Shown: positions 46,734 through 56,665, counted from the stretch's first letter. The stretch is DNA of 64,000 nucleotides from Mesobacillus subterraneus (GCF_000934845.1 NZ_JXIQ01000029.1:1-64000), one strand, 5' to 3'. Numbers and translations are program-made. Notes: a model not told the origin generated them from the sequence alone.

Positions 46734-47060
46734 TTAGGAAGCTTTCGTTATTGCAGCTGATTGCTTTCTTGGCTTGAATACGCCTTCCCATTTTGCGATT
46801 ACATTCGTTACAAGAGAATTTTCGACTATATTTACGGCAGTGCGACCCATATCAAGATTTCTGTCAATACCGGCAATGAACGCTAAACCTTGAACAAGCA
46901 ATATAACATTGCGTCAGCTGTTCCTTGGAAGAAGCAATCACTTGTATTTCTTTTTCGCCGATTGCCGAAATTCCTAAACCAAATACAAGGAAAAAAAAGA
47001 TGATGATTGCAAGCGTATCGCCATCTGCAAAAACAACGAAGTGGATTTCGCTTTCCATTT
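46734..47060 (-). pseudogene. Cation:dicarboxylate/amino-acid symporter relic (SDF family)
   Basis: Three fragments of one SDF-family transporter are recognisable on the minus strand. A middle-domain segment reads GDTLAIIIFFFLVFGLGIS and AIGEK. FFQGTADAMLY follows in a shifted frame. After a large internal deletion comes the C-terminal segment FIAGIDRNLDMGRTAVNI and IAKWEGVFKPRK, ending in a stop at 46734-46736. About the first half of the protein and the central transport core are missing, so the gene cannot be functional. Confidence 0.7.
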
Positions 47061-47206
47061 GATTTGAATTCGTGAGGAGGTAGCTTAATCGGGAACAAAA
47101 GTGTTTGCATAAATATAAATAGAAACGAAGTGCAGGCGAGATACGTACTCTTCATACAAGTTGCAGCATCAATGGTTTAATTTATTTCACTTAATGATCT
47201 ATTTTC

Positions 47207-47215
47207 TGTTATGAT
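47207..47215 (+). promoter_or_regulatory. Extended -10 promoter of the helicase gene
   Basis: TGT directly precedes TATGAT at 47210-47215; TTCACT lies 18 bases upstream. Confidence 0.5.
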
Positions 47216-47260
47216 AAGAGTTGGCTTTTTGCCCGAATCAATTCATTGAGGAGAACTTGA

Positions 47261-49183
47261 ATGACAAATAACCTTCCATTTACCATCACTAAAAATGATA
47301 CGTTCTTTGATTTATTAGGAGATTATATTGGGGATGTATTTTATGATATTTTGCCGGAAAAAGGCTATGAACTGCGTGACGAACAGATTTATATGGCATT
47401 TCAGGTAGAGCAGGCCTTTAAGAACAAAGGAATTGTTTTCGCGGAAGCGGGGGTTGGAACAGGGAAGACATTCGTCTACCTTATTTATGCCATCCTATAT
47501 GCACGCTATATGGGAAAACCTGCTATCGTTTCCTGTTCAGATGAAACGTTGATCGAACAGCTTGTTAAAGAAGACGGAGATATCCAAAAACTTGAGCAGG
47601 CACTGGGACTGAAAGTAGATGTCCGTCTGGCAAAGGCTAGAGAACAGTATGTTTGTATTAAGAAGCTGGATGAGCTTTCAAATACGTCAGACGATCTCGA
47701 TATCCTGGCCGTCCATGATCAGCTTCCTGATTTTATTTTTGATGAAGGCATTTCCATGAATTCGTTTACCCGTTATGGTGATCGAAAGGAATATCCATGG
47801 GTGACAAATGAAAAATGGTCACAGCTGGCGTGGGACCCACTTCAGCAATGCTCGACATGCAGCTGGCGCCATCGCTGTGGACAAACACTCAATCGGGATT
47901 ACTATCGACATGCCGGGGATTTGATTATCTGTTCCCATGATTTTTATATGGAGCATGTTTGGACAAAAGATTCGCGGAAACGAGAAGGGCAGATGCCCCT
48001 GCTGCCCGAAGCAAGCACTGTCATTTTTGATGAAGGCCATCTGCTTGAATTTGCGGCACAAAAAGGGTTGACTTACAGATTTAATTCACAGACTCTGGCG
48101 ACGGTGTTAACAGGATATATGCATCAGGATGTCAGGGAGGAATCTCTTTATTTAATTGAAGATATAATAGAACTTCATGATTCATGGTTCGATCTTCTAG
48201 TCGAAAACGCCACTGCAGTGGAAGGTTCAAACAGAAAAGAAGTAGCGATGCACCTATCTATCAGGAAAACGGCTGAGACACTGGAGAAGAAGGTCAGCGA
48301 ATTAATGGACCAGCTCGTTTTTGATGCGGAAATGTTCCTGATTGATGAATATCATTTGAAGATCATGGAGGAATATCTTGAGTTTTTTGCTTATGGATTA
48401 TCCATATTCTTGAAGAATGAAGAAGGTATCTTCTGGCTTGAGGAAAATGAAGTCCAATCTTCTCTTGTCATTATGCCTCGACTGGTGGAGGACATTTTGA
48501 AAAAGGAAGTTTTCTCACAGAACATCCCGTTTGTGTTTTCATCAGCAACTTTATCGCAAGCTGGGAATTTCCACTATATAGCGAAAAGTCTTGGAATTGA
48601 AAAATATTCCTCCTTCACTGTCGCGTCCCCATTTGATTACGCAGAGCAGATGGGTGTGAAAATTCATGTTCAAGATGATGAATGCATTAAATGGAAAAAG
48701 ATAGGGGAAGACCTGCGAACAACCAATGGAAGCACCCTTGTATTGTTTTCTTCCATACAAGAAATGGAGCGTTTCAGAATCTGGTCGAATGATCAAAAAT
48801 GGGATTTTGCCATTCTGTTCGAAGGAGACCGAGAGATTAGTGAAACGGTTAAAGACTTCCAGAATGTTACTAGTACGGTGCTTTGCTCATACAGTTTATG
48901 GGAGGGTCTAGACGTCCCTGGAGAACCTCTTATTCAAGTGATCGTTGCCTCCTTGCCGTTCCCACCTCATGACCCCGTCTTCCAAGCAAAACGAAAGCAA
49001 GCAGAAAATCCTGCAGCAGAAATTGACATACCATATATGCTGCTTCGATTAAGACAGGGAATTGGCCGTTTGATTAGGAACAGCCAGGATTATGGCACGG
49101 TTCATTTGTGGCTTACGAAAGCGCAAGAAGAAAAATTCATGGGAGAGATAAGAGAAGTGCTTCCTGCTGCAAATATTCATTAA
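47261..49183 (+). CDS. DinG/YoaA-like ATP-dependent DNA helicase
   Basis: A superfamily 2 helicase of the XPD/DinG type (640 aa). It has Walker A AEAGVGTGKTF and a DEGH box in IFDEGHLLEFA. C-terminal motifs are FVFSSATLS, SYSLWEGLDVPGEP and LRQGIGRLIRN. Four cysteines between motifs I and II (YVCIKK, then CSTCSWRHRC) fit the iron-sulfur cluster of this family. These helicases unwind damaged or D-loop DNA. ATG 47261 follows TGAGGAGA. It stands alone. Confidence 0.9.
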   Translation: MTNNLPFTITKNDTFFDLLGDYIGDVFYDILPEKGYELRDEQIYMAFQVEQAFKNKGIVFAEAGVGTGKTFVYLIYAILYARYMGKPAIVSCSDETLIEQLVKEDGDIQKLEQALGLKVDVRLAKAREQYVCIKKLDELSNTSDDLDILAVHDQLPDFIFDEGISMNSFTRYGDRKEYPWVTNEKWSQLAWDPLQQCSTCSWRHRCGQTLNRDYYRHAGDLIICSHDFYMEHVWTKDSRKREGQMPLLPEASTVIFDEGHLLEFAAQKGLTYRFNSQTLATVLTGYMHQDVREESLYLIEDIIELHDSWFDLLVENATAVEGSNRKEVAMHLSIRKTAETLEKKVSELMDQLVFDAEMFLIDEYHLKIMEEYLEFFAYGLSIFLKNEEGIFWLEENEVQSSLVIMPRLVEDILKKEVFSQNIPFVFSSATLSQAGNFHYIAKSLGIEKYSSFTVASPFDYAEQMGVKIHVQDDECIKWKKIGEDLRTTNGSTLVLFSSIQEMERFRIWSNDQKWDFAILFEGDREISETVKDFQNVTSTVLCSYSLWEGLDVPGEPLIQVIVASLPFPPHDPVFQAKRKQAENPAAEIDIPYMLLRLRQGIGRLIRNSQDYGTVHLWLTKAQEEKFMGEIREVLPAANIH

Positions 49184-49189
49184 TCAGGG

Positions 49190-49227
49190 AAAATCCCGAC
49201 AGGCTTAGGCTTGTCGGGATTTTTTGA
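49190..49227 (+). terminator. Terminator after the helicase gene
   Basis: AATCCCGACA pairs with TGTCGGGATT (loop with additional GCC/GGC pairing), then TTTT. Confidence 0.85.
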
Positions 49228-49232
49228 TACAA

Positions 49233-49433
49233 TTAGTTTCTGCACTTGCACTTTTTATAGCCGCAACCACATTCAGAATTTTCATCTTGAGCATCGGCAA
49301 CCAAATCATTGATGATGCAACGTCGAACTGCTCTGCAAAGGTCCTCAAAATCAATCGTTGCTTTTACTTGATTGTTGTTGTGGTTAGGATAATAAACCCC
49401 TGCAACGTCATTGCCATTTCGTTTGTATCCCAT
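49233..49433 (-). CDS. Small cysteine-rich protein, possibly spore-associated
   Basis: A 66-aa protein with an Asn/Tyr-rich N-terminal part, an acidic middle and a C-terminal cysteine cluster (CGCGYKKCKC). No family recognised with certainty. The composition recalls small spore-coat proteins of the CotY/CotZ kind, but that is a guess. GGAAGGAG lies upstream at long spacing (about 11 nt). It is convergent with the helicase gene and shares its terminator region. Confidence 0.55.
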   Translation of the reverse strand: MGYKRNGNDVAGVYYPNHNNNQVKATIDFEDLCRAVRRCIINDLVADAQDENSECGCGYKKCKCRN

Positions 49434-49573
49434 CTATGACTCAACTCCTTCCCTTCTAAAAATGCTTACACCTCATCTTATTCGGAAAGGGACAAGTTGG
49501 TAGTAATTCTACCTATTTCGTACGAAAATGTGCACTTTTCATAGTCTTTCACATAAAAAAGAATAATAGAACG

Positions 49574-49602
49574 AAAAAAGCAAGCGGTGTCCGCTTGCTT
49601 TT
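49574..49602 (-). terminator. Terminator of lexA
   Basis: On the minus strand AAGCAAGCGG-ACA-CCGCTTGCTT is followed by TTTTC; it begins inside the lexA stop codon. Confidence 0.85.
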
Positions 49603-50224
49603 AGTGCATATGACGATATACACCGATCACCTTACCGAGAATGGATACATTTCGAAGGATAATTGGATCCATCGATGAGTTTTCCGGCTGAAGTCGGAAA
49701 TGGTCTTTCTCCTTAAAAAAACGTTTTACCGTCGCTTCATCCTCCTCTGTCATGGCAACAACAATGTCACCATTATTGGCAGTTTTTTGCTGCTTGACGA
49801 TAACATAATCTCCGTCGAGGATCCCAGCTTCAATCATACTGTCCCCCATAACTTCCAGCATAAAAACCTGTTCATCATGCGGAACCAGGCGATCTGGAAG
49901 TGGGAAGTATTCTTCAACATTTTCAATTGCAGTTATCGGCACACCAGCAGTAACTTTCCCAACCACGGGAACATTTACGACATTGTATTTAGGAATTCGC
50001 GTTTCTTCGTCCAGCTCAAGAATTTCTATCGCACGCGGTTTTGTGGGGTCACGTCTGATCAGCCCTTTGCTTTCAAGCCTTGCCAGGTGGCCATGTACGG
50101 TTGAACTAGAGGCCAGTCCAACTGCTTCGCCAATTTCGCGAACGGATGGCGGATACCCTTTTTTCTTGACTTCAGCTTTTATGAATTCAAATATATCTTG
50201 TTGCCTCTTAGATAACTTTGTCAT
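49601..50224 (-). CDS. lexA: SOS repressor LexA
   Basis: LexA (207 aa; B. subtilis 205) represses DNA-damage genes and self-cleaves when RecA is active. The N-terminal winged helix reads [13 protein letters not shown] and [19 protein letters not shown]. The cleavage bond is the AG of VTAGVP. Serine and lysine of the catalytic dyad lie in MGDSMIEAG and DEATVKRF. The frame extends 35 residues upstream through the operator, but the start with GAGGTG before it gives the normal N-terminus. It is divergent from yneA. Confidence 0.97.
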   Translation of the reverse strand: MTKLSKRQQDIFEFIKAEVKKKGYPPSVREIGEAVGLASSSTVHGHLARLESKGLIRRDPTKPRAIEILELDEETRIPKYNVVNVPVVGKVTAGVPITAIENVEEYFPLPDRLVPHDEQVFMLEVMGDSMIEAGILDGDYVIVKQQKTANNGDIVVAMTEEDEATVKRFFKEKDHFRLQPENSSMDPIILRNVSILGKVIGVYRHMH

Positions 50225-50255
50225 ATTCACGCACCTCGTATATTTTCTTGTCCTT

Positions 50256-50285
50256 ATTATACCATGTCCGGTCAGTAGATACAAA
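50256..50285 (-). promoter_or_regulatory. Promoter of lexA
   Basis: Read on the minus strand: TTTGTA, 18 bases, TATAAT preceded by TGG (extended -10). Confidence 0.65.
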
Positions 50286-50362
50286 CATAAGTTCGAATTT
50301 TTCTGTTGACATGAAACGGATGTTCGCATTATAATAAATTCAAATAAGCGAACGTATATTCG
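50282..50362. promoter_or_regulatory. Three LexA boxes between lexA and yneA
   Basis: CAAAC-ATAA-GTTCG (50282-50295), GAAAC-GGAT-GTTCG (50313-50326) and CGAAC-GTAT-ATTCG (50349-50362) each approximate the Bacillus SOS box CGAAC-N4-GTTCG. The B. subtilis lexA-yneA region also has three boxes. Confidence 0.8.
50306..50335 (+). promoter_or_regulatory. Promoter of yneA
   Basis: TTGACA at 50306-50311, 18 bases, TATAAT at 50330-50335. The middle LexA box fills the spacer. Confidence 0.8.
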
Positions 50363-50378
50363 ATAAGGGGTGTCAAAG

Positions 50379-50693
50379 ATGAAAAAAATTTGGGATGGCT
50401 ATTCATACACTTTTATTCTGATTGCTGTCAGTCTGATTTTTTCACTTGTAGCAAAAGCACATTTCAATAACAGTGAACAATACATAACTGTTACTATAGA
50501 AGAAGGGCAATCCTTATGGGAGATCGCTGAAACTTATGCAGCTGAGCATCATTTATCTGAAAATGAATTCGTGAGCTGGGTGGAAAAGGAAAATGGAATT
50601 ATCGGTGAGAGGATTTTTCCGGGAGATGAGCTTGTTATTCCTGTGACGGCTGAATTTGGACAACCAACTCAAATCGCTGGCGCGGAAAGATAA
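50379..50693 (+). CDS. yneA: SOS cell division suppressor YneA
   Basis: YneA delays division during the SOS response. The 104-aa product has one N-terminal transmembrane helix (about residues 10-28) and an extracytoplasmic LysM domain ([19 protein letters not shown] to [10 protein letters not shown]), as in B. subtilis. ATG 50379 lies 8 nt past AAGGGG; GTG 50370 overlaps that site. It is the first gene of the SOS operon yneA-yneB-ynzC. Confidence 0.93.
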   Translation: MKKIWDGYSYTFILIAVSLIFSLVAKAHFNNSEQYITVTIEEGQSLWEIAETYAAEHHLSENEFVSWVEKENGIIGERIFPGDELVIPVTAEFGQPTQIAGAER

Positions 50694-50709
50694 CTTAGAC
50701 GTAGAATAA

Positions 50710-51369
<660 letters not shown>

Positions 51370-51414
51370 AGCTCCTTTCTTGTAATACATTATGCTTTTT
51401 AGTAAGATGACAGT

Positions 51415-51423
51415 TGATATAAT
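51415..51423 (+). promoter_or_regulatory. Extended -10 promoter of ynzC
   Basis: TGA directly precedes TATAAT at 51418-51423; no good -35. Confidence 0.45.
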
Positions 51424-51444
51424 TTTTTACAAAGGAGCTTTACT

Positions 51445-51678
51445 ATGCTATCAAGTGATAAGATTGCTAGGATCAATGAACTGGCAAGGAAAGCAAAATC
51501 ATCCATGTTGACTGAAGAAGAAGCAAAGGAGCAAACTAAGCTTCGTGCCGAATACCTCCAGTCATTTCGTTCTTCGATGCTTAATACCCTAAAGGGAGTT
51601 ACCATTGTTGACCCAGAGGGCAATGATGTAACACCTGAAAAATTAAAAGAAGAAAAAATGAAGAGTAAACTTCATTGA
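51445..51678 (+). CDS. ynzC: DUF896 protein YnzC
   Basis: A 77-aa helical protein of the DUF896/YnzC family ([32 protein letters not shown]). It is SOS-associated in B. subtilis, with no defined biochemical role. ATG 51445 follows AAAGGAG. It keeps its B. subtilis position after yneB. Confidence 0.93.
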   Translation: MLSSDKIARINELARKAKSSMLTEEEAKEQTKLRAEYLQSFRSSMLNTLKGVTIVDPEGNDVTPEKLKEEKMKSKLH

Positions 51679-51689
51679 TATATTCAATT

Positions 51690-51719
51690 TGGGATACAGA
51701 AGAGGATGTATCCCTTTTT
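51690..51719 (+). terminator. Terminator after ynzC
   Basis: GGGATACA-N8-TGTATCCC followed by TTTTT. Confidence 0.85.
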
Positions 51720-51865
51720 GATTTCGACAGCATCGTAGAAAACACTAACAGCAGAAATAGGTTAAATGAAAGACCCTTCCGCCTTCATCGTTTGGTTACA
51801 TAAGGGTAGCGAGTATGAGACAAAATAAATAATGATACAGCCTTTCCATCTCTCTCAGGCATAAT

Positions 51866-51895
51866 TTGTTGTATAATATTTTCTCGCGCTATAAT
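51866..51895 (+). promoter_or_regulatory. Promoter of tkt
   Basis: TTGTTG at 51866-51871, 18 bases, TATAAT at 51890-51895. A second TATAAT lies at 51872-51877. Confidence 0.55.
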
Positions 51896-51935
51896 ATTAA
51901 GGGTGTAGTTAGTACTTATAGAAAGGATGTATTTA

Positions 51936-53945
51936 ATGTTTAAAGAAATTGATATGCTTTCCATTGATTCCGTTCGTACATTATCTATTGATGCGATTGA
52001 AAAGGCAAATTCTGGTCACCCTGGCATGCCGATGGGTGCAGCTCCAATGGCTTATACATTGTGGACACGTTACATGAACATCAATCCTAAAAATCCCCAA
52101 TGGTTCAATCGCGACCGTTTCGTCCTGTCTGCTGGACATGGATCCATGTTGTTATACAGCTTGCTGCATCTTTCAGGATACGATTTATCCATGGAAGATA
52201 TTAAGCAATTCCGTCAATGGGGAAGTAAGACCCCTGGACACCCTGAGTTTGGACACACTGCTGGTGTGGATGCAACTACTGGGCCGCTTGGTCAGGGGAT
52301 TGCCATGGCAGTTGGTATGGCAATGGCAGAGCGTCATCTTTCAGCAGTTTACAACAAGGATAACTATAACATCGTTGACCACTATACATATAGCATTTGT
52401 GGCGATGGCGATTTAATGGAAGGCGTTTCAGCTGAAGCCGCTTCTCTAGCAGCACACCTTAAATTAGGGAAAATGGTTGTCCTTTACGATTCAAACGATA
52501 TTTCACTGGATGGGGACCTTAATAAGTCATTCTCCGAGAGCGTGGAAGGCCGTTTCAAGTCGTACGGATGGCAGTACATCCGTGTTGAAGACGGCAATAA
52601 CCTGGAAGAAATCTCGAGAGCAATTGAGGAAGCAAAAACAGATGCAGACCGCCCGACTATGATCGAAGTCAAGACAATCATCGGATATGGTTCTCCTAAT
52701 TTATCTGGTAAATCAGATGTTCACGGTGCTCCACTTGGTGCGAATGAATCGAAACTAACAAAAGAAGCTTATAAATGGACCTTTGAAGATGATTTCTATG
52801 TTCCAAATGAAGTTTATGAGCATTTCAAACAGCAAATTGCTGAAAAAGGGGAACGAACAGAACAGGCATGGAATGAAATGTTCTTACAATATAAGAGTGA
52901 CTATCCTGAACTGGGTTCCCAGTTTGAAAAAGCATTGAAGGGTGAACTAGTGGAAGGATGGGATAAGGATATCCCTGTTTACGAAGAAGGAAAGAGCCTT
53001 GCGAGCCGCGCATCATCCGGTGAAACACTAAATAAAATCGCTAAAAACCTGCCTTATTTAATCGGTGGATCAGCTGATCTTGCTGGTTCAAACAAGACAA
53101 TGATCAAAGGATCAGGTGACTTCTTCCCAGGTTCATTCGAGGGCCGGAACATCTGGTTTGGTGTACGTGAATTCGCAATGGGCGCAGCCATGAACGGTAT
53201 GGCACTTCATGGCGGTTTAAGAATTTTTGGTGGCACTTTCTTTGTGTTCTCTGATTACTTAAAGCCTGCAATCAGACTTGCTGCATTAATGGGCTTGCCT
53301 GTGACCTATGTATTTACTCATGACAGCATTGCAGTAGGGGAAGATGGTCCTACACACGAGCCTGTTGAGCAACTGGCTGGGCTGCGCGCAATGCCAAACT
53401 TGTCAGTGATTCGTCCTGCTGATGGAAACGAAACAGCAGCTGCTTGGAAGCTAGCAGTTGAATCAACAAAGAATCCGACTGCTCTAGTGCTGACTCGCCA
53501 AAACTTGCCGACCATTAAGAACACGGACAAGAATGCATATGAAGGTGTGTCAAAAGGCGCTTATGTCATATCTCCGGCAGGGAAAGAAAGTGCAGATGCC
53601 ATGATTCTTGCAGCTGGTTCAGAAGTCGGCCTAGCTGTCAAAGCACAAGAAGCTTTAGCTTCCGAAGGCATTAACGTGTCTGTTGTCAGCATGCCATCAT
53701 GGGATCGCTTTGAACAGCAATCAAAAGAATACAAAGAATCTGTCATTCCGAAATCTGTCAAGAAACGCCTTGGAATCGAAATGGGATCTTCACTCGGCTG
53801 GCACCGTTATGTCGGCGACGAGGGAGAAGTACTTGCAATCGATACATTTGGTGCATCTGCTCCAGGTGAAAAAATCATGGAAGAGTATGGATTTTCTATA
53901 AATAATGTCGTATCACGTGTAAAAGCATTACTTTATCAAAACTAA
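51936..53945 (+). CDS. tkt: Transketolase
   Basis: Transketolase (669 aa) moves two-carbon units between sugar phosphates in the pentose phosphate pathway using thiamine diphosphate. Motifs: the N-terminal [30 protein letters not shown], the TPP motif [13 protein letters not shown] ending in YDSN, the transketolase signature around [17 protein letters not shown], and DTFGASAPG near the end. ATG 51936 follows GAAAGGA; 51927 and 51951 are alternatives. The gene follows the SOS operon, as in B. subtilis. Confidence 0.97.
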   Translation: MFKEIDMLSIDSVRTLSIDAIEKANSGHPGMPMGAAPMAYTLWTRYMNINPKNPQWFNRDRFVLSAGHGSMLLYSLLHLSGYDLSMEDIKQFRQWGSKTPGHPEFGHTAGVDATTGPLGQGIAMAVGMAMAERHLSAVYNKDNYNIVDHYTYSICGDGDLMEGVSAEAASLAAHLKLGKMVVLYDSNDISLDGDLNKSFSESVEGRFKSYGWQYIRVEDGNNLEEISRAIEEAKTDADRPTMIEVKTIIGYGSPNLSGKSDVHGAPLGANESKLTKEAYKWTFEDDFYVPNEVYEHFKQQIAEKGERTEQAWNEMFLQYKSDYPELGSQFEKALKGELVEGWDKDIPVYEEGKSLASRASSGETLNKIAKNLPYLIGGSADLAGSNKTMIKGSGDFFPGSFEGRNIWFGVREFAMGAAMNGMALHGGLRIFGGTFFVFSDYLKPAIRLAALMGLPVTYVFTHDSIAVGEDGPTHEPVEQLAGLRAMPNLSVIRPADGNETAAAWKLAVESTKNPTALVLTRQNLPTIKNTDKNAYEGVSKGAYVISPAGKESADAMILAAGSEVGLAVKAQEALASEGINVSVVSMPSWDRFEQQSKEYKESVIPKSVKKRLGIEMGSSLGWHRYVGDEGEVLAIDTFGASAPGEKIMEEYGFSINNVVSRVKALLYQN

Positions 53946-53962
53946 AGGATAAGAAAAGTAAT

Positions 53963-53999
53963 CATAAGCTGGACTGCAATTGCAGTCTGGCTTATTTAA
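53963..53999 (+). terminator. Terminator after tkt
   Basis: ATAAGC-TGGACTGCA pairs with TGCAGTCTG-GCTTAT (minor mismatch), then TTAA. Confidence 0.6.
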
Positions 54000-54024
54000 T
54001 ACAAAAGAGAGGGAGGATCTATTT

Positions 54025-54771
54025 ATGGCAGGTAAGTTTCAGGGCAAGACCGTTATCATAACCGGTGGTTCTAATGGTATAGGAGAAGGAATCGCAGCAG
54101 CATTTGCGAAAGAGCATGCGAATGTATGTATTGCTGACATAGATGAAGCAAAGGGAAAGAAATTGATTGGCAGGCTAAAAGAGTTCGGAGCACAAGCTGC
54201 TTTTTATAAAACAGATGTTAGGAAAGAAGAAGATATTGTTAACCTACTAGATAGGATTATGAATGATTTCGGGCAAATCGATGTATTGATTAATAATGCA
54301 GGGGTGTCTCGGTTCAAGCCTCTATTTGAATTAACAACAGAAGAATGGGAGGATGTCATTTTCACGAACCTTAGGAGCGTCTTCATTGGCTCTCGTGAAG
54401 CCGCGAAAAAGATGAATAAAGGGGGAGGGATTATCAACATGGCATCAACTAGGGCAATAATGTCTGAACCAAATTCAGAAGCTTATGCCTCCTCTAAGGG
54501 AGGAATCGTTGCCTTGACACATGCACTTGCTGCTTCGCTTCAAGAGAAAGGAATCACAGTGAATTCTATTAGCCCAGGCTGGATCCAGACATCAAACTAT
54601 GATGAACTGCGGGAAAAAGATCATCATCAGCACTGGTCAAACCGGGTCGGGAAATCGGAAGATATAGCAAGGGCATGCCTGTATTTGGCGGATCCAGAGA
54701 ATGATTTTATCAATGGGCAAAACTTGATTATTGATGGTGGCATGACTCGGAAAATGATCTATGAAGAATAG
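54025..54771 (+). CDS. Short-chain dehydrogenase/reductase
   Basis: A classical SDR oxidoreductase (248 aa). The cofactor motif TGGSNGIG, NNAG, the serine in INMASTRA and the catalytic YASSK are all present, with the family C-terminus GQNLIIDGGMTRK. Substrate unknown; the Asp after beta-2 (IADIDEAK) suggests NAD(H). ATG 54025 follows GAGGGAGG. It is a single gene between tkt and the lysozyme-like gene. Confidence 0.9.
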   Translation: MAGKFQGKTVIITGGSNGIGEGIAAAFAKEHANVCIADIDEAKGKKLIGRLKEFGAQAAFYKTDVRKEEDIVNLLDRIMNDFGQIDVLINNAGVSRFKPLFELTTEEWEDVIFTNLRSVFIGSREAAKKMNKGGGIINMASTRAIMSEPNSEAYASSKGGIVALTHALAASLQEKGITVNSISPGWIQTSNYDELREKDHHQHWSNRVGKSEDIARACLYLADPENDFINGQNLIIDGGMTRKMIYEE

Positions 54772-54773
54772 GG

Positions 54774-54808
54774 GAAAGGGAGCTGCAAAAAATTGCTGCT
54801 CCCTTTAT
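54774..54808 (+). terminator. Terminator after the SDR gene
   Basis: AAAGGGAGCTGC pairs with GCTGCTCCCTTT (one mismatch) and runs into ATT. Confidence 0.7.
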
Positions 54809-54867
54809 TCTTTAGATGATTTCTATTAAAATAGAGGAAGAAGATCATTTAGGAGAGAAGTCATAAA

Positions 54868-55563
54868 ATGAAATCCACGAAAAAGAAGCCAAAAAAGAAA
54901 AAGCAGATCCAAAGAAACTTTAATCTGGTAATGTTATTGTTTTTGTTCTTCATAGGGTTATTCCTATTTGATAGATTCTTTGATTTATATAATGAAAGTT
55001 TAAAGAAAATTAATGTTGGTGCAAATAGTTCGATTGGAGAGGTTGCAAAGTATACGCCAGTCATAAAAAAAGAATTGGAAAAGATTGATCTGGAGGAGTA
55101 TACCGTTACCGTTGCAGCTTTAATGATGCAGGAAAGCAAAGGGAAGGGCGGTGATCCCATGCAAGCCTCTGAATCTTTGGGATTAGCCCCTAATACCATT
55201 CAAGACCCGCAAAAAAGCATACAGCAGGGTGTAAAGTATTTTCAACAGGTTATGAGTTATGGAGAAAAGATGCAAGTTGATTTTCCTACAGTTATTCAGT
55301 CATATAACATGGGAATCGGCTATATTGACTATGTAGCCAAAAACGGGAAAAAGCACAGTGAGGAACTCGCGAAGAAGTTTTCGAAAATTCAGGTAGATAA
55401 AAATCCGCAAACTTATAATTGCGGAGGAAATAAGAATAATTTTCGCTATCCTTATTGTTATGGAGATTTTACCTATAGCACAAAGGTTGCTAAGCATATG
55501 GAAACTATTTCTGTCAACAATCCTGCGAATTTAATCGACGAGCCCACTAAAATTTCCTTTTAA
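54868..55563 (+). CDS. Lysozyme-like (CwlT/YocA-type) membrane-anchored protein
   Basis: A 231-aa protein with a lysine-rich cytoplasmic N-terminus and one transmembrane helix (residues 22-38, VMLLFLFFIGLFLF). The extracytoplasmic lysozyme-like domain includes ALMMQESKGKGGDPMQASESLGLAPN, with the catalytic glutamate in QES, and QSYNMGIGYIDYV. The domain matches the N-terminal muramidase of CwlT and B. subtilis YocA. It probably cleaves peptidoglycan locally. ATG 54868 follows AGGAGAG. Confidence 0.85.
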   Translation: MKSTKKKPKKKKQIQRNFNLVMLLFLFFIGLFLFDRFFDLYNESLKKINVGANSSIGEVAKYTPVIKKELEKIDLEEYTVTVAALMMQESKGKGGDPMQASESLGLAPNTIQDPQKSIQQGVKYFQQVMSYGEKMQVDFPTVIQSYNMGIGYIDYVAKNGKKHSEELAKKFSKIQVDKNPQTYNCGGNKNNFRYPYCYGDFTYSTKVAKHMETISVNNPANLIDEPTKISF

Positions 55564-55715
55564 CTCTATATACTAATCAAGGATTATGGAAATACTCTGC
55601 TTGCCACAGGGCGTGACGTTATAGCTTTTCTTAATAAAAAATGTCGCAGGTTTGACAAGAAAAGGGAAATATATTAGGAACAAATGCCCATAATAATAGT
55701 AAGGAGGTGTAAAGA

Positions 55716-55865
55716 ATGTTTGAGTATGGCAAGGATATTCCTTTGGAAGGTGCTATGGTAAATCAGGCTGCTCAACAAGGTAATGAAGAGAAAAGGCAAA
55801 TCAGTGAAGGTACATCTTTTAATTTTGACCACCGCAAGGATATCCCATTAGACGGAGTAAAATAA
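55716..55865 (+). CDS. 49-aa protein with duplicated KDIPL motif
   Basis: A small hydrophilic protein not usually found by length-limited gene callers. An ideal ribosome site, TAAGGAGGTG at 55700-55709, sits 6 nt before ATG 55716. The N-terminus MFEYGKDIPLEGAM and the C-terminus FDHRKDIPLDGVK carry the same motif (KDIPL, then E or D, then G), separated by a Gln/Glu-rich linker. A terminator follows directly. No family is known to me. The clean ribosome site, the internal repeat and the terminator argue that it is a real gene. Confidence 0.75.
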   Translation: MFEYGKDIPLEGAMVNQAAQQGNEEKRQISEGTSFNFDHRKDIPLDGVK

Positions 55866-55890
55866 GCCTGGAATTTCAGGCTTTTTTTTA
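55864..55890. terminator. Terminator between the 49-aa gene and azoR
   Basis: AAGCCTG-GAATTT-CAGGCTT followed by TTTTTT. It separates convergent genes. Confidence 0.85.
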
Positions 55891-55892
55891 AA

Positions 55893-56528
55893 CTAAAATT
55901 GTTTTGCCAGTTTGTAAGCGTGCTGGATTGCCTGCTGCTTAATTTCCTGGGCTTTATCAGGAGTAGCTGCCATACCTTCTACCGCTAGTGTTTCAATATC
56001 TGTCACTCCCATGAACGCAAGTACTGCACGAAGATAGCGATCACCAAATTCCCATTCTTTTGCCGGCCCCTCAGAGTATACTCCACCACGAGCCTGGATA
56101 TGAAGGGCTTTTTTATTACCTAACAAGCCAACCGGTCCCTCGGCTGTATACTTAAATGTTTTTCCGGCAATGGCGATGTTATCAATATAAGCTTTCATTT
56201 TTGGCGGAATGCTGAAATTCCACAAAGGAGTCGCAAAGATGTATTTATCTCCAGAAATAAATTGGTCAGTAAGTTGATTGATTGAGCTCACTTTCTCTTT
56301 TTCATCGTCACTAAGCTGTTCGAAAGCAGTTCCTTGCTGTAATTTGCCCCAGCCGCTGAAAACGTCCGTATCTATAAACGGAATGTCTATTCTATAAATA
56401 TCCAGTCTTACAATTTCATCATTAGGGTTATTCTCACGGTAAGCCTTAATAAACTCTTCTCCCACCGACAAACTGAATGATTCCTCAACTGGTTTAGGAT
56501 TTGCTGTAATATAAAGTACTGTAGCCAT
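55893..56528 (-). CDS. azoR: FMN-dependent NADH-azoreductase
   Basis: A flavodoxin-fold quinone/azo reductase (211 aa). Features are the N-terminal [24 protein letters not shown], the FMN-contact segment [19 protein letters not shown] and the [22 protein letters not shown] region. It reduces quinones by two electrons and protects against thiol-reactive electrophiles. GAAAGGATG precedes the start. A short inverted repeat upstream may be its operator. Confidence 0.93.
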   Translation of the reverse strand: MATVLYITANPKPVEESFSLSVGEEFIKAYRENNPNDEIVRLDIYRIDIPFIDTDVFSGWGKLQQGTAFEQLSDDEKEKVSSINQLTDQFISGDKYIFATPLWNFSIPPKMKAYIDNIAIAGKTFKYTAEGPVGLLGNKKALHIQARGGVYSEGPAKEWEFGDRYLRAVLAFMGVTDIETLAVEGMAATPDKAQEIKQQAIQHAYKLAKQF

Positions 56529-56575
56529 GTATATTCATCCTTTCTCTTTCAAAGTAACATTGATATATTCCCCTC

Positions 56576-56591
56576 AATACAAAACAGTATT
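56576..56591. promoter_or_regulatory. Inverted repeat upstream of azoR
   Basis: AATAC-AAAACA-GTATT lies about 48-63 nt before the azoR start. It could bind a MarR/DUF24-type quinone sensor such as YodB, but the match to known sites is not certain. Confidence 0.35.
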
Positions 56592-56665
56592 CGCTTATTA
56601 TGAACATCGAGATTCGTGACAATGTGTTAGGTATTATTTATAATAAAGAGTAAGAAAGTTTTGAA

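Noticed and set aside
46883-47155. 90-codon minus-strand frame with FFQGTADAMLY
   Set aside because: Only its end is protein-like; it is one frame of the broken symporter and not a gene of its own.
51773-51807. ACCCTT...AAGGGT inverted repeat before tkt, similar to the spoVS repeat unit
   Set aside because: Only CATAAGGGT is shared and the rest does not align, so membership of the same repeat family is not supported.
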